NCBI RefSeq assembly: GCF_001650345.1
Contig: NZ_LVHF01000012.1
Location: 1,116,001-1,180,000, forward strand
Direction: 5' to 3'
Length of the DNA stretch: 64,000 bases
DNA from: Photobacterium jeanii
GTDB lineage: Bacteria > Pseudomonadota > Gammaproteobacteria > Enterobacterales > Vibrionaceae
A program made the translations under genes and the position numbers. Position 1 is the stretch's first letter; every line of letters starts with the position of its first letter. Below the pieces are notes generated by a model. It was not told where the DNA came from. It did no database searches and saw nothing but the letters and a program-made list of their open reading frames with translations. Positions 37,681 through 46,378 of this stretch are shown here, piece after piece.

Positions 37681-38598
37681 ATGCAAGCACAAATACTAAA
37701 AATAGAACGTCAATCTTTGCTGGTCGGTACCAGTGCTAACTTAATTATGGCACTGTCGGGCTGGGCAACCTTTTACCTTTCAGGCTCAGAAGCCATGCTG
37801 CTCGATGGTAACTTCTCATTTATCATGTTCTTATCGTCCATCGCAGCGTTAAAGATTTCAGCGATTAAAGCGCAGCGCTCTACCACTTTCCCCTTTGGTT
37901 TATTCGTCTCAGAAGCTCTATATTCACTGGTCAAAGGCTTACTGATTGGCGGGGTACTATTAACAGCCATTACAGGAAACCTTGGCAAAATTTTTAAGTA
38001 CTTTGAAGGTGCTGAGCTACAAGTACTTAAAACAGGCCCCATTTTGGTGTACTCCATTGCCATGGTTGCCATTTGTTTTGGTTTATCTTTCTTTTACAAA
38101 TACCAATACAAACGTACCGCTGAAAGTAGCAGCATGCTAAAGACGGATCAAAAAGCCTCACTGGTTGATGGCTTTATGTCGGCAGGGGCTGGTTTCGCGC
38201 TGATCTTAATTGGTTACGTTGACCCCAATGGCAGCTTCAACTTCTTGCTCTATATCGGTGATGCCATCATGGTACTTATTTTGGCAACCTTCCTTGCAAA
38301 ACAACCTATTGGCATCATTAAAGAGGCTTTTATCGAGCTTGCTGGCGGCCGCTTACAAAATATGACCGAATACGACAGCATCGAAGCAACCATCAACCAA
38401 GCATTGGCGAAGAAAGAAACCCAAGCCAAGAATATCTTTATTAGCAAAACAGGCAGTAGTTACCTCGTGGTACTCACTCTGGCAACAGAGGAAATCAATC
38501 AGCAAGGCATTGAGGTCTTCTCTCAAATCAAGCAAGGCTTAACGCAAGAGCTCACGAAAAGTTACCCGCATATTGATGTTGAGTTTGTCCTTTGCTAA
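37681..38598 (+). CDS. Cation diffusion facilitator family protein, atypical metal site
   Basis: A 305-residue membrane protein with six predicted helices and a C-terminal cytoplasmic domain (about 215-305), the CDF layout. Helix 2 has MLLDGNFSFIM where typical members have DxxxD/H, so the second ligand is Ser. Helix 5 has ASLVDGFMS where typical members have HxxxD, so the His is Ala. Only two of four usual transport-site ligands remain. It may use a different cation or be a non-canonical member. A bidirectional terminator follows. Confidence 0.75.
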   Translation: MQAQILKIERQSLLVGTSANLIMALSGWATFYLSGSEAMLLDGNFSFIMFLSSIAALKISAIKAQRSTTFPFGLFVSEALYSLVKGLLIGGVLLTAITGNLGKIFKYFEGAELQVLKTGPILVYSIAMVAICFGLSFFYKYQYKRTAESSSMLKTDQKASLVDGFMSAGAGFALILIGYVDPNGSFNFLLYIGDAIMVLILATFLAKQPIGIIKEAFIELAGGRLQNMTEYDSIEATINQALAKKETQAKNIFISKTGSSYLVVLTLATEEINQQGIEVFSQIKQGLTQELTKSYPHIDVEFVLC

Positions 38599-38624
38599 TC
38601 GCTTAAAACCTCATAACGACAAAT

Positions 38625-38654
38625 AAAAAAGTCGCCATAAGGCGACTTTTTATT
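38625..38654. terminator. Bidirectional terminator
   Basis: Stem AAAAAGTCGCC/GGCGACTTTTT with an ATAA loop, between two convergent genes. Confidence 0.92.
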
Positions 38655-38669
38655 GCTTTTCATCAAGCC

Positions 38670-41456
38670 TTAGAAGGCTTTCGGTAATACCGTCAACTTA
38701 GTGGTATAGCTTTGTTCACCCATGACTTGTTTAATTTGTTGGTTTAGTAACTCGGGTGTGACTTTATCAATAAATGCTTGGGGATCTTTCACCGCATTCA
38801 CATCATAGCCGTGCATCAAGTAACGCCCCATAAAATGTACAGTTTCCGCGCCATTTGTCGCCATCGGCTTTAGGGCCGATGCTAATTGTTTCGCGACACT
38901 ATCTCGTTCTTGCTGGGTGATCTCTTGCTGACGAATATTCTGTATAAGCTCAGTCACTGCCGCTTTAGATTTATCTAAATCCGCAGCATCAATATTTAGC
39001 GTGATCATCACTGCGCTAAACAAGCCACTATCAGGCACATCAACCATCACAAACGGAGAATAAGTCAGGCTGTGCTTTTCTCGTAAGATTTCAAACGCTC
39101 GCTGATCAATGATGCGTTGCAACATATCATTCGCCATCACATCCGTTGCTGTCATCGCTAAATTCGTAGATATCGGGTTCGTCATCACCACGATATAGCC
39201 TACAGACGCTTCATTTGAAACAGGCAGGGTTAACGCCTGCGATTCAGGATTCAGCTCGACAACAGGTAATGGTTGCTTGAAACTTTCAGTCAACGGAATA
39301 TTAGCGATGTACTGACGCAGCAGGGTTGTAATCTCTTGAGGAGCAATATTACCAGCAATGATCAAGCGATTATGATGACGCTGTTGGTATAACCTTTGGT
39401 ATACTTGCTCAACATCCTCACTCGTCACTTTACCGAAAGCAGAGCTCGACTGCATTCTTGCAAAGTCACCATTTACAATCGTGCTATCTTCAATCTGCTG
39501 AACAACTTGCCCTAAAGGTGAAGACGCATATTGTGCTTGATCTTCTTTGTACTGTTTCTTAACCAACTCAAGCTGTTTAGGATCAACTTTTACCGCCGTT
39601 AACACCTGATGAAGTGCTGAAAGCGCAAACGGTAAATTATCGTATTGAGTCGCAATCGATAATCCATTATCAAAGTCATTAATATATGGCGTCAGTAAAG
39701 TATTATTGGCTGCAAATACTTTCTCAAATGCCACAGCATCTAACCCTGCCAACTCACTCCGGTATAGAGCATCAACCGCCAGCTCACTAGCAGCATACAA
39801 GCTAGGATCGAGTTGCGCCCGACCAGCATCCACCGCCCAGTTCATATAAACGTTTTGTTTAATTTCTGGCATTTGCTTTAACCAGACTTCAACGCCATTA
39901 CTTAACTGCCACTGCCAGGTTTTCGGATCTATCTGCTGTTTCGCGACAATTTCGCCTTTGGTATCAGGGGTAGGAAAAGCTGAGACCGTTTTGGTGAGCA
40001 TCAGCTCCTGCCCTGACTTAGCAAGCTGTTGGTTAAATAGCGTCACATCTTGTGCTAATTGTTGAGTTTGCTCAGCTAGGCTATAAGCAAAGAAAGCGTA
40101 AGGCGACAGTTGCGCTAAAGTCTGATTCAGGCGCTTATTAACGTACTTCTGATCCATATTGGCGACAAAACGCGTTAGCACAGCCTTACGATCCACCTCA
40201 GACATCATTACGCGTTTGTCAGACAACGAATCGACCATAGCATCCATGATCATCCAAGCTTCATCATCGTGCCAATTTTCAGCATGATTATTTAAATCAA
40301 GATGATAACTCGCCATTGCAGCGGCTAATTCTGCTTCACCAATGCCGTGATCACGCAGGCTTGCAAGCTCATTAGCAACAAAGGCTTGAACCTCTGAGCG
40401 ATACGCTTCTTTAAAACTCACTTCCAATACATTGAATTTTTGTTTTTCAAACGTTTCATCATAAGCTGCAATCACGCTGGTATTCATCGACAACGCAATA
40501 CTTCTATCTATCAAGCGATTACGGATCAGGTTGTTGATCAAAGTCGTCTCAAAATCATGATAAAGATCGCTATACGTTAACCGTTGATCTTCGCCAAGAG
40601 GCTGTAACAAAATAAGCGCTGAGTCGCTCCCCTCTGGTGCCACCAACCCATGCTGTTTTTCTTGTGGCAATTGAATAGACTCCACAGCTGCTAATGGCTG
40701 AGATACAGCCTGCCACGATGCAAACTGCTTGCTGATTTGTGACTCGATATTGGCTTTATCAAAATCACCAACAATCACAAGATCTGTATTTGAAGGGAAA
40801 TACCAACGCTGATAATACGCTTGAAGGCCTTTTGCTGTGACCGACTGAATGCTGTCTTTCGTCCCCAAAACTTGGTGATAATCTGGATTCGCTGCTTGTA
40901 ACACCTCAAATATTTGGCGATAAACGCTACGCTCCTGCGGATCACTCGCACGTAATTCACCAAGAATAATTCCCCGCTCTTTTTCGATCTGCTCAGGTTT
41001 TAATAAAATGCCATCGGCAGCATCACGAAACCACGTCAAAGCAGTCGAGACTTCATCGTCATTGGGCAAAGTCAGTTGGTACCATGTTTTGTCAAATGAC
41101 GTGAACGCATTGAGATGAGAACCACCGCTAATCCCTAATTGGCTAAATAGCTGCCATACATCTTGCTGCTCTAAGTGACGAGTATCATTAAATGCCATAT
41201 GCTCAAGAAAGTGAGCATAGCCATGTTGCGAAGACGTCTCCTGCAACGCGCCTGCATGCACAATGAAACGCATTTCTAGCGGTGCATCTTGCTTATGATA
41301 AAGATGGTATTTCATGCCATTTTCCAACTGACCATGTTGCCAGTCAGGATCTGACGAAATGGGTGTCGACATCCAAGCTGTGTCTTCAGCTTCACAACCC
41401 ATTAGAAATACAAGCACTAGCATCAAGGAAGAGCTAAGCTTCAACCAATTTCTCAT
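38670..41456 (-). CDS. M16 family zinc metallopeptidase, lipoprotein (PqqL-like)
   Basis: A 928-residue two-lobed M16 peptidase (insulinase/pitrilysin family). The lipoprotein signal ends in VLVFLMGC, so Cys about residue 21 should be lipidated. The inverted zinc motif HFLEH lies near residue 82, with the downstream Glu in ERGIILGELRAS about 75 residues later. The second, inactive M16 half fills the C-terminus. E. coli PqqL has a similar length. The ATG at 41456 is chosen because AAGGAG sits 5 bases upstream; the longer frame starts at a GTG abutting that site. It is divergent from yidZ. Confidence 0.88.
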   Translation of the reverse strand: MRNWLKLSSSLMLVLVFLMGCEAEDTAWMSTPISSDPDWQHGQLENGMKYHLYHKQDAPLEMRFIVHAGALQETSSQHGYAHFLEHMAFNDTRHLEQQDVWQLFSQLGISGGSHLNAFTSFDKTWYQLTLPNDDEVSTALTWFRDAADGILLKPEQIEKERGIILGELRASDPQERSVYRQIFEVLQAANPDYHQVLGTKDSIQSVTAKGLQAYYQRWYFPSNTDLVIVGDFDKANIESQISKQFASWQAVSQPLAAVESIQLPQEKQHGLVAPEGSDSALILLQPLGEDQRLTYSDLYHDFETTLINNLIRNRLIDRSIALSMNTSVIAAYDETFEKQKFNVLEVSFKEAYRSEVQAFVANELASLRDHGIGEAELAAAMASYHLDLNNHAENWHDDEAWMIMDAMVDSLSDKRVMMSEVDRKAVLTRFVANMDQKYVNKRLNQTLAQLSPYAFFAYSLAEQTQQLAQDVTLFNQQLAKSGQELMLTKTVSAFPTPDTKGEIVAKQQIDPKTWQWQLSNGVEVWLKQMPEIKQNVYMNWAVDAGRAQLDPSLYAASELAVDALYRSELAGLDAVAFEKVFAANNTLLTPYINDFDNGLSIATQYDNLPFALSALHQVLTAVKVDPKQLELVKKQYKEDQAQYASSPLGQVVQQIEDSTIVNGDFARMQSSSAFGKVTSEDVEQVYQRLYQQRHHNRLIIAGNIAPQEITTLLRQYIANIPLTESFKQPLPVVELNPESQALTLPVSNEASVGYIVVMTNPISTNLAMTATDVMANDMLQRIIDQRAFEILREKHSLTYSPFVMVDVPDSGLFSAVMITLNIDAADLDKSKAAVTELIQNIRQQEITQQERDSVAKQLASALKPMATNGAETVHFMGRYLMHGYDVNAVKDPQAFIDKVTPELLNQQIKQVMGEQSYTTKLTVLPKAF

Positions 41457-41640
41457 AACCACTCCTTTGTAGGTAAGTGATCACACTATAATCAATAATT
41501 TACATGCAATATAGTGCTAGGTTGTATTTGCGATTCAGTTATCTATTCATACTATTAGCAATAGTGAAGTAATTTGATACCAAACATTCATTGGACAAGT
41601 TAGTATTAACAGCAATTAACACCTATGAGAGCATCACCCT

Positions 41641-42636
41641 ATGGCTAAACCCTTGCACCGCTTAGATCTCAACTTGCTGATCACCATGCAAACCTTACTG
41701 CAAGAACGTAGCGTGACACGTACCGCCAAAAAACTTAACCTCACTCCCTCTGCCGTCAGTAAGTCATTAGCGAAACTAAGAGATTGGTTTGATGACCCGC
41801 TGTTTGTTCGTGCTCCTAATGGATTGCAGCCGACGCAACTCTCGTTAAGCATGGAGCAAGAGCTTGGTGAACTCTTTATCTTGGCCTCTCAAATAGCGCA
41901 GCGAAATGGCACTACAACGCCATCAGGATTAACTTTCCAGCTCATGTTGGAGTCCCCTTTTCACCATATTTATTTTGCTGAACTCGGGCAAACTATCCGT
42001 CAACATTACCCCGATAGCCAAGTACGGATCAGAAACTGGCAATCCCATTCGCTCGACAGCATAGTCAACGGTGATTCAGACATTGGTTTTTGTGGTCGCG
42101 AAACTCATCAACGTTCGCAAGAAACACTCGATGAGTTGCCGTATTACATCGATCATGAAGTGATTTATGAAGATAAGCCTGTGGTGTTCATTCGTGATGA
42201 TCATCCATTACTCTCACAAGCATGGACATTAGACGCACTGGTAAAACATGAGTTTATTTCGATTTTATGGGAAGAAAGCGAGCAATTTGCCTTTGATGAA
42301 CTGTTAGCCAGTAAAGGAATAACGCGCCGAGTTTCCTTCACCTTGTCTGATTTTGAACAATCACTGTTGATGACAGCGCAACCTCACCACCAGCAAATCA
42401 CAACAGCGCCATCATCAATCTTGCCGTATGTGCGCGAGCGCTTTCCAAACCTTGTGATGCGCCCGCTACCGCTTAGCGATGAGGAATATCAGCAATTAAC
42501 GATTCAATACTCTTTGCTGTGGCATAAACGAAACGGGCACAACCCAAAAACTCAGTGGCTCCGCCAAACCATTCGCCAGCTCTATCAAGAGAAACAGCCT
42601 AAATACGCCCCGCAGATACAAAAAAAGACTCCGTAG
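41641..42636 (+). CDS. yidZ: LysR-family regulator, YidZ-like
   Basis: LysR regulator of 331 aa. The N-terminal helix-turn-helix reads LDLNLLITMQTLLQERSVTR and NLTPSAVSKSLAKLRDWFDD, and the effector domain has SLDSIVNGDSDIGFCGRE and LLWHKRNGHNPKTQWLR. These stretches match recalled E. coli YidZ closely. YidZ has been linked to NO protection; the regulon is not established. Its stop codon lies in the loop of its terminator. It is divergent from the M16 peptidase gene, which it may regulate (inference only). Confidence 0.85.
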   Translation: MAKPLHRLDLNLLITMQTLLQERSVTRTAKKLNLTPSAVSKSLAKLRDWFDDPLFVRAPNGLQPTQLSLSMEQELGELFILASQIAQRNGTTTPSGLTFQLMLESPFHHIYFAELGQTIRQHYPDSQVRIRNWQSHSLDSIVNGDSDIGFCGRETHQRSQETLDELPYYIDHEVIYEDKPVVFIRDDHPLLSQAWTLDALVKHEFISILWEESEQFAFDELLASKGITRRVSFTLSDFEQSLLMTAQPHHQQITTAPSSILPYVRERFPNLVMRPLPLSDEEYQQLTIQYSLLWHKRNGHNPKTQWLRQTIRQLYQEKQPKYAPQIQKKTP

Positions 42637-42648
42637 AGTCTTTTTTTG
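42621..42648. terminator. Bidirectional terminator overlapping the yidZ stop codon
   Basis: Stem AAAAAAGACTC/GAGTCTTTTTT with a CGTA loop. The yidZ TAG stop (42634-42636) lies partly in the loop, so the last codons form the left arm. It also serves the convergent S4 gene. Confidence 0.9.
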
Positions 42649-42674
42649 AATATCTCGAACTTAGCAGCCAGAAA

Positions 42675-43142
42675 TTAAAAGCTGATTGAACGACGACCAG
42701 TATTCTGATCTCGCGTCGGCTTTTGCTCTGCTTTCGCCGCTTTTTTCTTAGCTGGTTTCGCTGGCTTCTTACCGCTAGCTTTCTGTGCACTGGCTTTATT
42801 AGTGTTCGCCTTCTTAGGCTCAGATTGTTGTGAGCTCGCTTTTGGCGACTCAGGTTTCTTTTCTTTCTTTGGCTTAGCTTCAGCAGGCTCAGTTACCGGC
42901 TGATCACAGATGACGACATAGTATTCCTGATTAAACTCAATCACATCACCATCGTATAACTTACGACGCTTACGCTGCTCAAGCTCACCATTAACGCCGA
43001 CATAACCTTCAGCAATTGCGAATTTCGCTTCACCACCACCACTCACTAGGTTGGCAATCTTTAATACTTTATATAATTCAATTGGTTGAGCAGAAACCTC
43101 AATCGCGAGGGCTTCTACTTCATATTCTTCATGCTCAGACAT
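42675..43142 (-). CDS. S4-domain RNA-binding protein with long basic tail
   Basis: A 155-residue protein. Residues about 15-80 form an S4-like RNA-binding fold (VLKIANLVSGGGEAKFAIAEG, VNGELEQRKRRKLYDGDVIEF), resembling E. coli YbcJ. Residues about 85-155 are low-complexity, rich in Lys, Ala, Pro and Ser, and end RDQNTGRRSISF. YbcJ is about 70 aa, so the tail is an addition, probably disordered and RNA-binding. Role unknown, likely ribosome or RNA associated. Confidence 0.8.
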   Translation of the reverse strand: MSEHEEYEVEALAIEVSAQPIELYKVLKIANLVSGGGEAKFAIAEGYVGVNGELEQRKRRKLYDGDVIEFNQEYYVVICDQPVTEPAEAKPKKEKKPESPKASSQQSEPKKANTNKASAQKASGKKPAKPAKKKAAKAEQKPTRDQNTGRRSISF

Positions 43143-43216
43143 AACTAGTGCTCTATGGTTAATAGGCTTGCAGTGTACCTGATACCGAATGGGATAAGTA
43201 GCGGTTCTTCTGGCGG

Positions 43217-44365
43217 CTAATTGTTTAGTGTTTGATTTAACACCAACAATTTTTTGATGACATTACCAATAACAAACCGTAATGCTTTTTCTCTGTATTT
43301 ATTATTGTTGAAAGTGCCAATAATGTAAGTCTCAGTCTGAGGATGATAAAACATAAACGCCCCTGTCACCCCTACGCATCCCCAGCAATAATGGTTTTTA
43401 GGCAGTAACAAGGGGATTGGCCTGGTTTTCCATACGCCGTAACCATACCGAAACCCTAGTGCAGGAAATCCCATCGCAATATCGTCACTCACCATCTGAT
43501 CCACTATAGTGGAATTTAGCAACTTGCCATTAACCAGAGATTGCATGAAGGTGAGGTACTCAGGTAAAGGCGCAATCACACTTCCGCCCGCATAATCCAA
43601 CAAATGACTACCTTTGATTGCCAAAAAGTCTTGCTCATCAATGTATAAGTTAGCGGGTTGATAACAAGATTTGCTCGGCTTACTCAAACCATGCAACCAA
43701 GCATGATCCATCGCTAAAGGCGCAAAAATCCATTGTTGAATAGCTTGCTGGAATGTCATGCCCGTTGCTTGCTCAATAATTAGCCCTAGCAAATAGTAAT
43801 TTGTATCGGTGTAAACGTGTTTTGTCCCTAGCGCTGATTGGTATTTTAAGTGTTCGCAGCCCCAGAGAATCGCCTCTCGCGGTGATATCGCCACCGATGA
43901 TGTTGCTGTTGGATCATAAAGCTCTCCTGCCTTGAGTTTTTCCATTAACGGAAAAAACACATCGGGTAAGCCTGAGGTTTGCATGAGTAAATGACGAACC
44001 GTGAGTTGGTCGCTAAACCTTAAATTGGAGATATTGTATGAAGGTTGTGTTGCTGCCAAATGTTCAAGGCTTTCACACAACTCAGAATCAAGATACAAGC
44101 TGACAGGATCGTCAAATCGTAGCAGTCTTTCTTCAACCAGTAAGCCTATTAGAACTGAGGTAAATAACTTACCAACACTTGCTAGGTGAACGGGTTGATG
44201 ACAGTCATCTATGTGGGTTTCATCAGTGCCTTGGGCTAATTCAAGATGAAAGTCGAGTTTATCTGAATGCACCAAGAGAAATGAGCGGCCAAGCTTATTT
44301 TTCTGCTGAGCCAGTTGAGAAAAGTCGGCACTGAGCTGTGCCTTTAGCTCGCTGTTTGTCAGCAT
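43217..44365 (-). CDS. Serine hydrolase of the beta-lactamase/class C PBP family
   Basis: A 382-residue protein without a signal peptide, so probably cytoplasmic. The SxxK motif is SVGKLF near residue 83, the second motif is YTDTNYYLLGL near residue 186 (TDTN in place of the YxN form, common in esterase-like members), and the third is VGVTGAF near residue 339. This family includes esterases, D-amino peptidases and lactamases. The absence of an export signal argues against a periplasmic beta-lactamase. It has no operon partner. Confidence 0.82.
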   Translation of the reverse strand: MLTNSELKAQLSADFSQLAQQKNKLGRSFLLVHSDKLDFHLELAQGTDETHIDDCHQPVHLASVGKLFTSVLIGLLVEERLLRFDDPVSLYLDSELCESLEHLAATQPSYNISNLRFSDQLTVRHLLMQTSGLPDVFFPLMEKLKAGELYDPTATSSVAISPREAILWGCEHLKYQSALGTKHVYTDTNYYLLGLIIEQATGMTFQQAIQQWIFAPLAMDHAWLHGLSKPSKSCYQPANLYIDEQDFLAIKGSHLLDYAGGSVIAPLPEYLTFMQSLVNGKLLNSTIVDQMVSDDIAMGFPALGFRYGYGVWKTRPIPLLLPKNHYCWGCVGVTGAFMFYHPQTETYIIGTFNNNKYREKALRFVIGNVIKKLLVLNQTLNN

Positions 44366-44537
44366 ATGACCTCCAGTCCATTGATGTTATCAAGCCAAAT
44401 ACTTCGGTCCTTATGCATCATGCTAGCGTAGTTTTACTTACATTCATTTGATCGTGTAGGCGTTCTCCTTCTTATGATATTTATAATTTGGGTTGTTTCT
44501 CACCCATTTCACTAGCATCTCTGAACAACGGTTCTCA

Positions 44538-44574
44538 TAAAAAAAGCCACCAGCAACACGCTGATGGCTTTGAA
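44538..44574 (-). terminator. Terminator of the PstS-like/porin genes
   Basis: Imperfect stem AAAGCCACCAGC/GCTGATGGCTTT with an AACAC loop and a T-run on the minus strand. Confidence 0.85.
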
Positions 44575-44597
44575 ATATCGAACAAAAGATAAAGCTA

Positions 44598-44993
44598 TTA
44601 AGGGCGCAGAAGCACCTTCACGCTACCGTCTACTTCACTTTCATCGATATAACCAATCGCATTGGCAGTGTTAGCGACTGTGTTTTTAACAATGGCACTT
44701 GAAGCAACTGTTTTTGGCGGCTGACCTTTACCAGTGAAGACTTTCTTCGCCCAGTAAGCTTGCAGTTGAGCTTCAGTTTTACCCGTTACTTTTGAGTGAA
44801 ACTCACCTTTTAGAGCTTGACCGTCAGCTAGATCAATCGCCTCTACATTCAGAGACTTCGCTTTACCCAGGTAAACTTTTTTAATGGTCGCTGCATCTAA
44901 GTCCGCTACTGCAGGGTTCGCAATTACCACCACACCCGCCTGTGCAAAACCAGAAGCGGCTAGGCAAAGTGCCAATACTGTTTTTTTCAACAT
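44598..44993 (-). CDS. Small PstS-like periplasmic binding protein
   Basis: A 131-residue exported protein (signal MLKKTVLALCLAASGFAQA). GVVVIANPAVADLDAATIKKVYLGK, then AYWAKKVFTGKGQPPKTV and a C-terminal AIGYIDESEVDGSVKVL, match the PBP_like/PstS family, which in full-length form is 270-350 aa. Here only about one lobe is present, as in many short vibrio annotations. It lies 10 bases downstream of the porin-like gene, so they form one operon. Phosphate binding is possible but not proven by visible residues. Confidence 0.8.
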   Translation of the reverse strand: MLKKTVLALCLAASGFAQAGVVVIANPAVADLDAATIKKVYLGKAKSLNVEAIDLADGQALKGEFHSKVTGKTEAQLQAYWAKKVFTGKGQPPKTVASSAIVKNTVANTANAIGYIDESEVDGSVKVLLRP

Positions 44994-45003
44994 GACGCTC
45001 TCC

Positions 45004-46266
45004 TTAGAACACTACGTCTAGTTTCACTGTGTAAACCAAGGTATCGTCGATAGCCTTGTCTTTTGCAGCGCCAGGTAGACCACCGCGAGTATCACCAAAA
45101 TCAGTCACGTAAGTTACATCTGCTTTTAGTGCCATGTTGGTGTATACGTCCCAACGCGCACCGACACTGTAACTAGTGCGTTGCATATCTAACACCGCTT
45201 GTTGAGCTTTAGTCGATACCGCTTGGTGCATTGCTGCAGCAGTTGGCTTCTTCATTAGGTTAGCCATTGCTTGATCTGCCGCCTTTTTACGAACATCGTT
45301 GTCTTTCGTCTTTAGGTGAGAAACGGTGATGTAAGGCGTTACTGATTCAACACGGTAACCAAGAGTCACGTACGCTGCGTCTGCATCAGGGTAGAAACCT
45401 TGCGTTTCTGTACGCGTGATTTCAGACATTACGAACAGGTTTTCACCATCGAAACGTGCGCCAATACCGTAGAACTTCGCAGGGTCATCATTAAAGGTTG
45501 TTGATGCCAAAGGCTGACCATTTAGCAACCAGTTATCATTTGAGCTTACTTTCGCCTGAGCGTAGCTAGCACGCAGTGTTAGTGTGTCGTTTGTCCAGCT
45601 CAGTGCACCACCATAAATTTGATCAAATTTAGTTTGTGCGCGGAACTTAGTTTTGTCTGAGCTTAGGTTGTGAGAACCCGCAAAACCTTGAACCATGATG
45701 CTGCTATCTTCAAGCTCGATATCGTAAAGCATATCGGCACCCGTGAAAGAAGTTGCAACTACGTTGCCATAAACTTCATTTGGTACACGTACACCTAACT
45801 GCGCGTAACCGACTTCTAGGTAATCAGATAGCATGAACAGTGGCAGACGTAATTTACCAGCACGACCTTTTAGGTTTGGCGTAAATTCATGGCTAATAAA
45901 TGCCCACTCGATTTGAGGCTTCCAGTTTTCAAGCTCAGTACCACGGCTAACAAGCTGTACAGTTGCGCTTGTAGTGTCATTAACTGTGAACACAGATTGA
46001 AGACCGATAAGAGAACCTTCATCTAGGTTCAGCTTGTTCGTCGCACCAGCATAACCTGCACCGTTGTTAGCTGTTTGCAAGTTTAGCGAAGCGAAACCAT
46101 CAAACTGGAAACGATCAGCAACACTTGATTGTTGTTGTTCAGTCAAAACCGCGACTTGGTTTTCAAGATCACTAATACGCGCATCTGTAGTGGTGCTAGC
46201 AGCTACTTGAGCTGACACAGCGCACAAGGCTGCCAGTGGCAACAGGCGAAAAGCCTTCATTGTCAT
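45004..46266 (-). CDS. Putative porin with N-terminal coiled coil
   Basis: A 420-residue outer-membrane protein. A signal peptide ends near AQVAA (about residue 23). A short coiled coil follows (DARISDLENQVAVLTEQQQS), then a beta-rich barrel beginning RFQFDGFASLNL and ending VYTVKLDVVF with terminal Phe. This matches uncharacterised vibrio/Shewanella porins more than OmpU-type porins. The start ATG at 46266 has GGAG 8 bases upstream. It is followed by the PstS-like gene and preceded by a chemoreceptor gene. Confidence 0.82.
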   Translation of the reverse strand: MTMKAFRLLPLAALCAVSAQVAASTTTDARISDLENQVAVLTEQQQSSVADRFQFDGFASLNLQTANNGAGYAGATNKLNLDEGSLIGLQSVFTVNDTTSATVQLVSRGTELENWKPQIEWAFISHEFTPNLKGRAGKLRLPLFMLSDYLEVGYAQLGVRVPNEVYGNVVATSFTGADMLYDIELEDSSIMVQGFAGSHNLSSDKTKFRAQTKFDQIYGGALSWTNDTLTLRASYAQAKVSSNDNWLLNGQPLASTTFNDDPAKFYGIGARFDGENLFVMSEITRTETQGFYPDADAAYVTLGYRVESVTPYITVSHLKTKDNDVRKKAADQAMANLMKKPTAAAMHQAVSTKAQQAVLDMQRTSYSVGARWDVYTNMALKADVTYVTDFGDTRGGLPGAAKDKAIDDTLVYTVKLDVVF

Positions 46267-46378
46267 TATGGTTCTCCGGTTTATTTTTATATTGTGTAAA
46301 TGAGGGGAAGTCGCATCGCAGGTAAATGAAACCTAATCAAGACAAGATTAGGCTTCGCTTTTCACCTGCAATGGCGCA

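Noticed and set aside
43217-44365. Calling the serine hydrolase a beta-lactamase resistance gene
   Set aside because: No signal peptide and only general family motifs; the family includes many esterases and peptidases.
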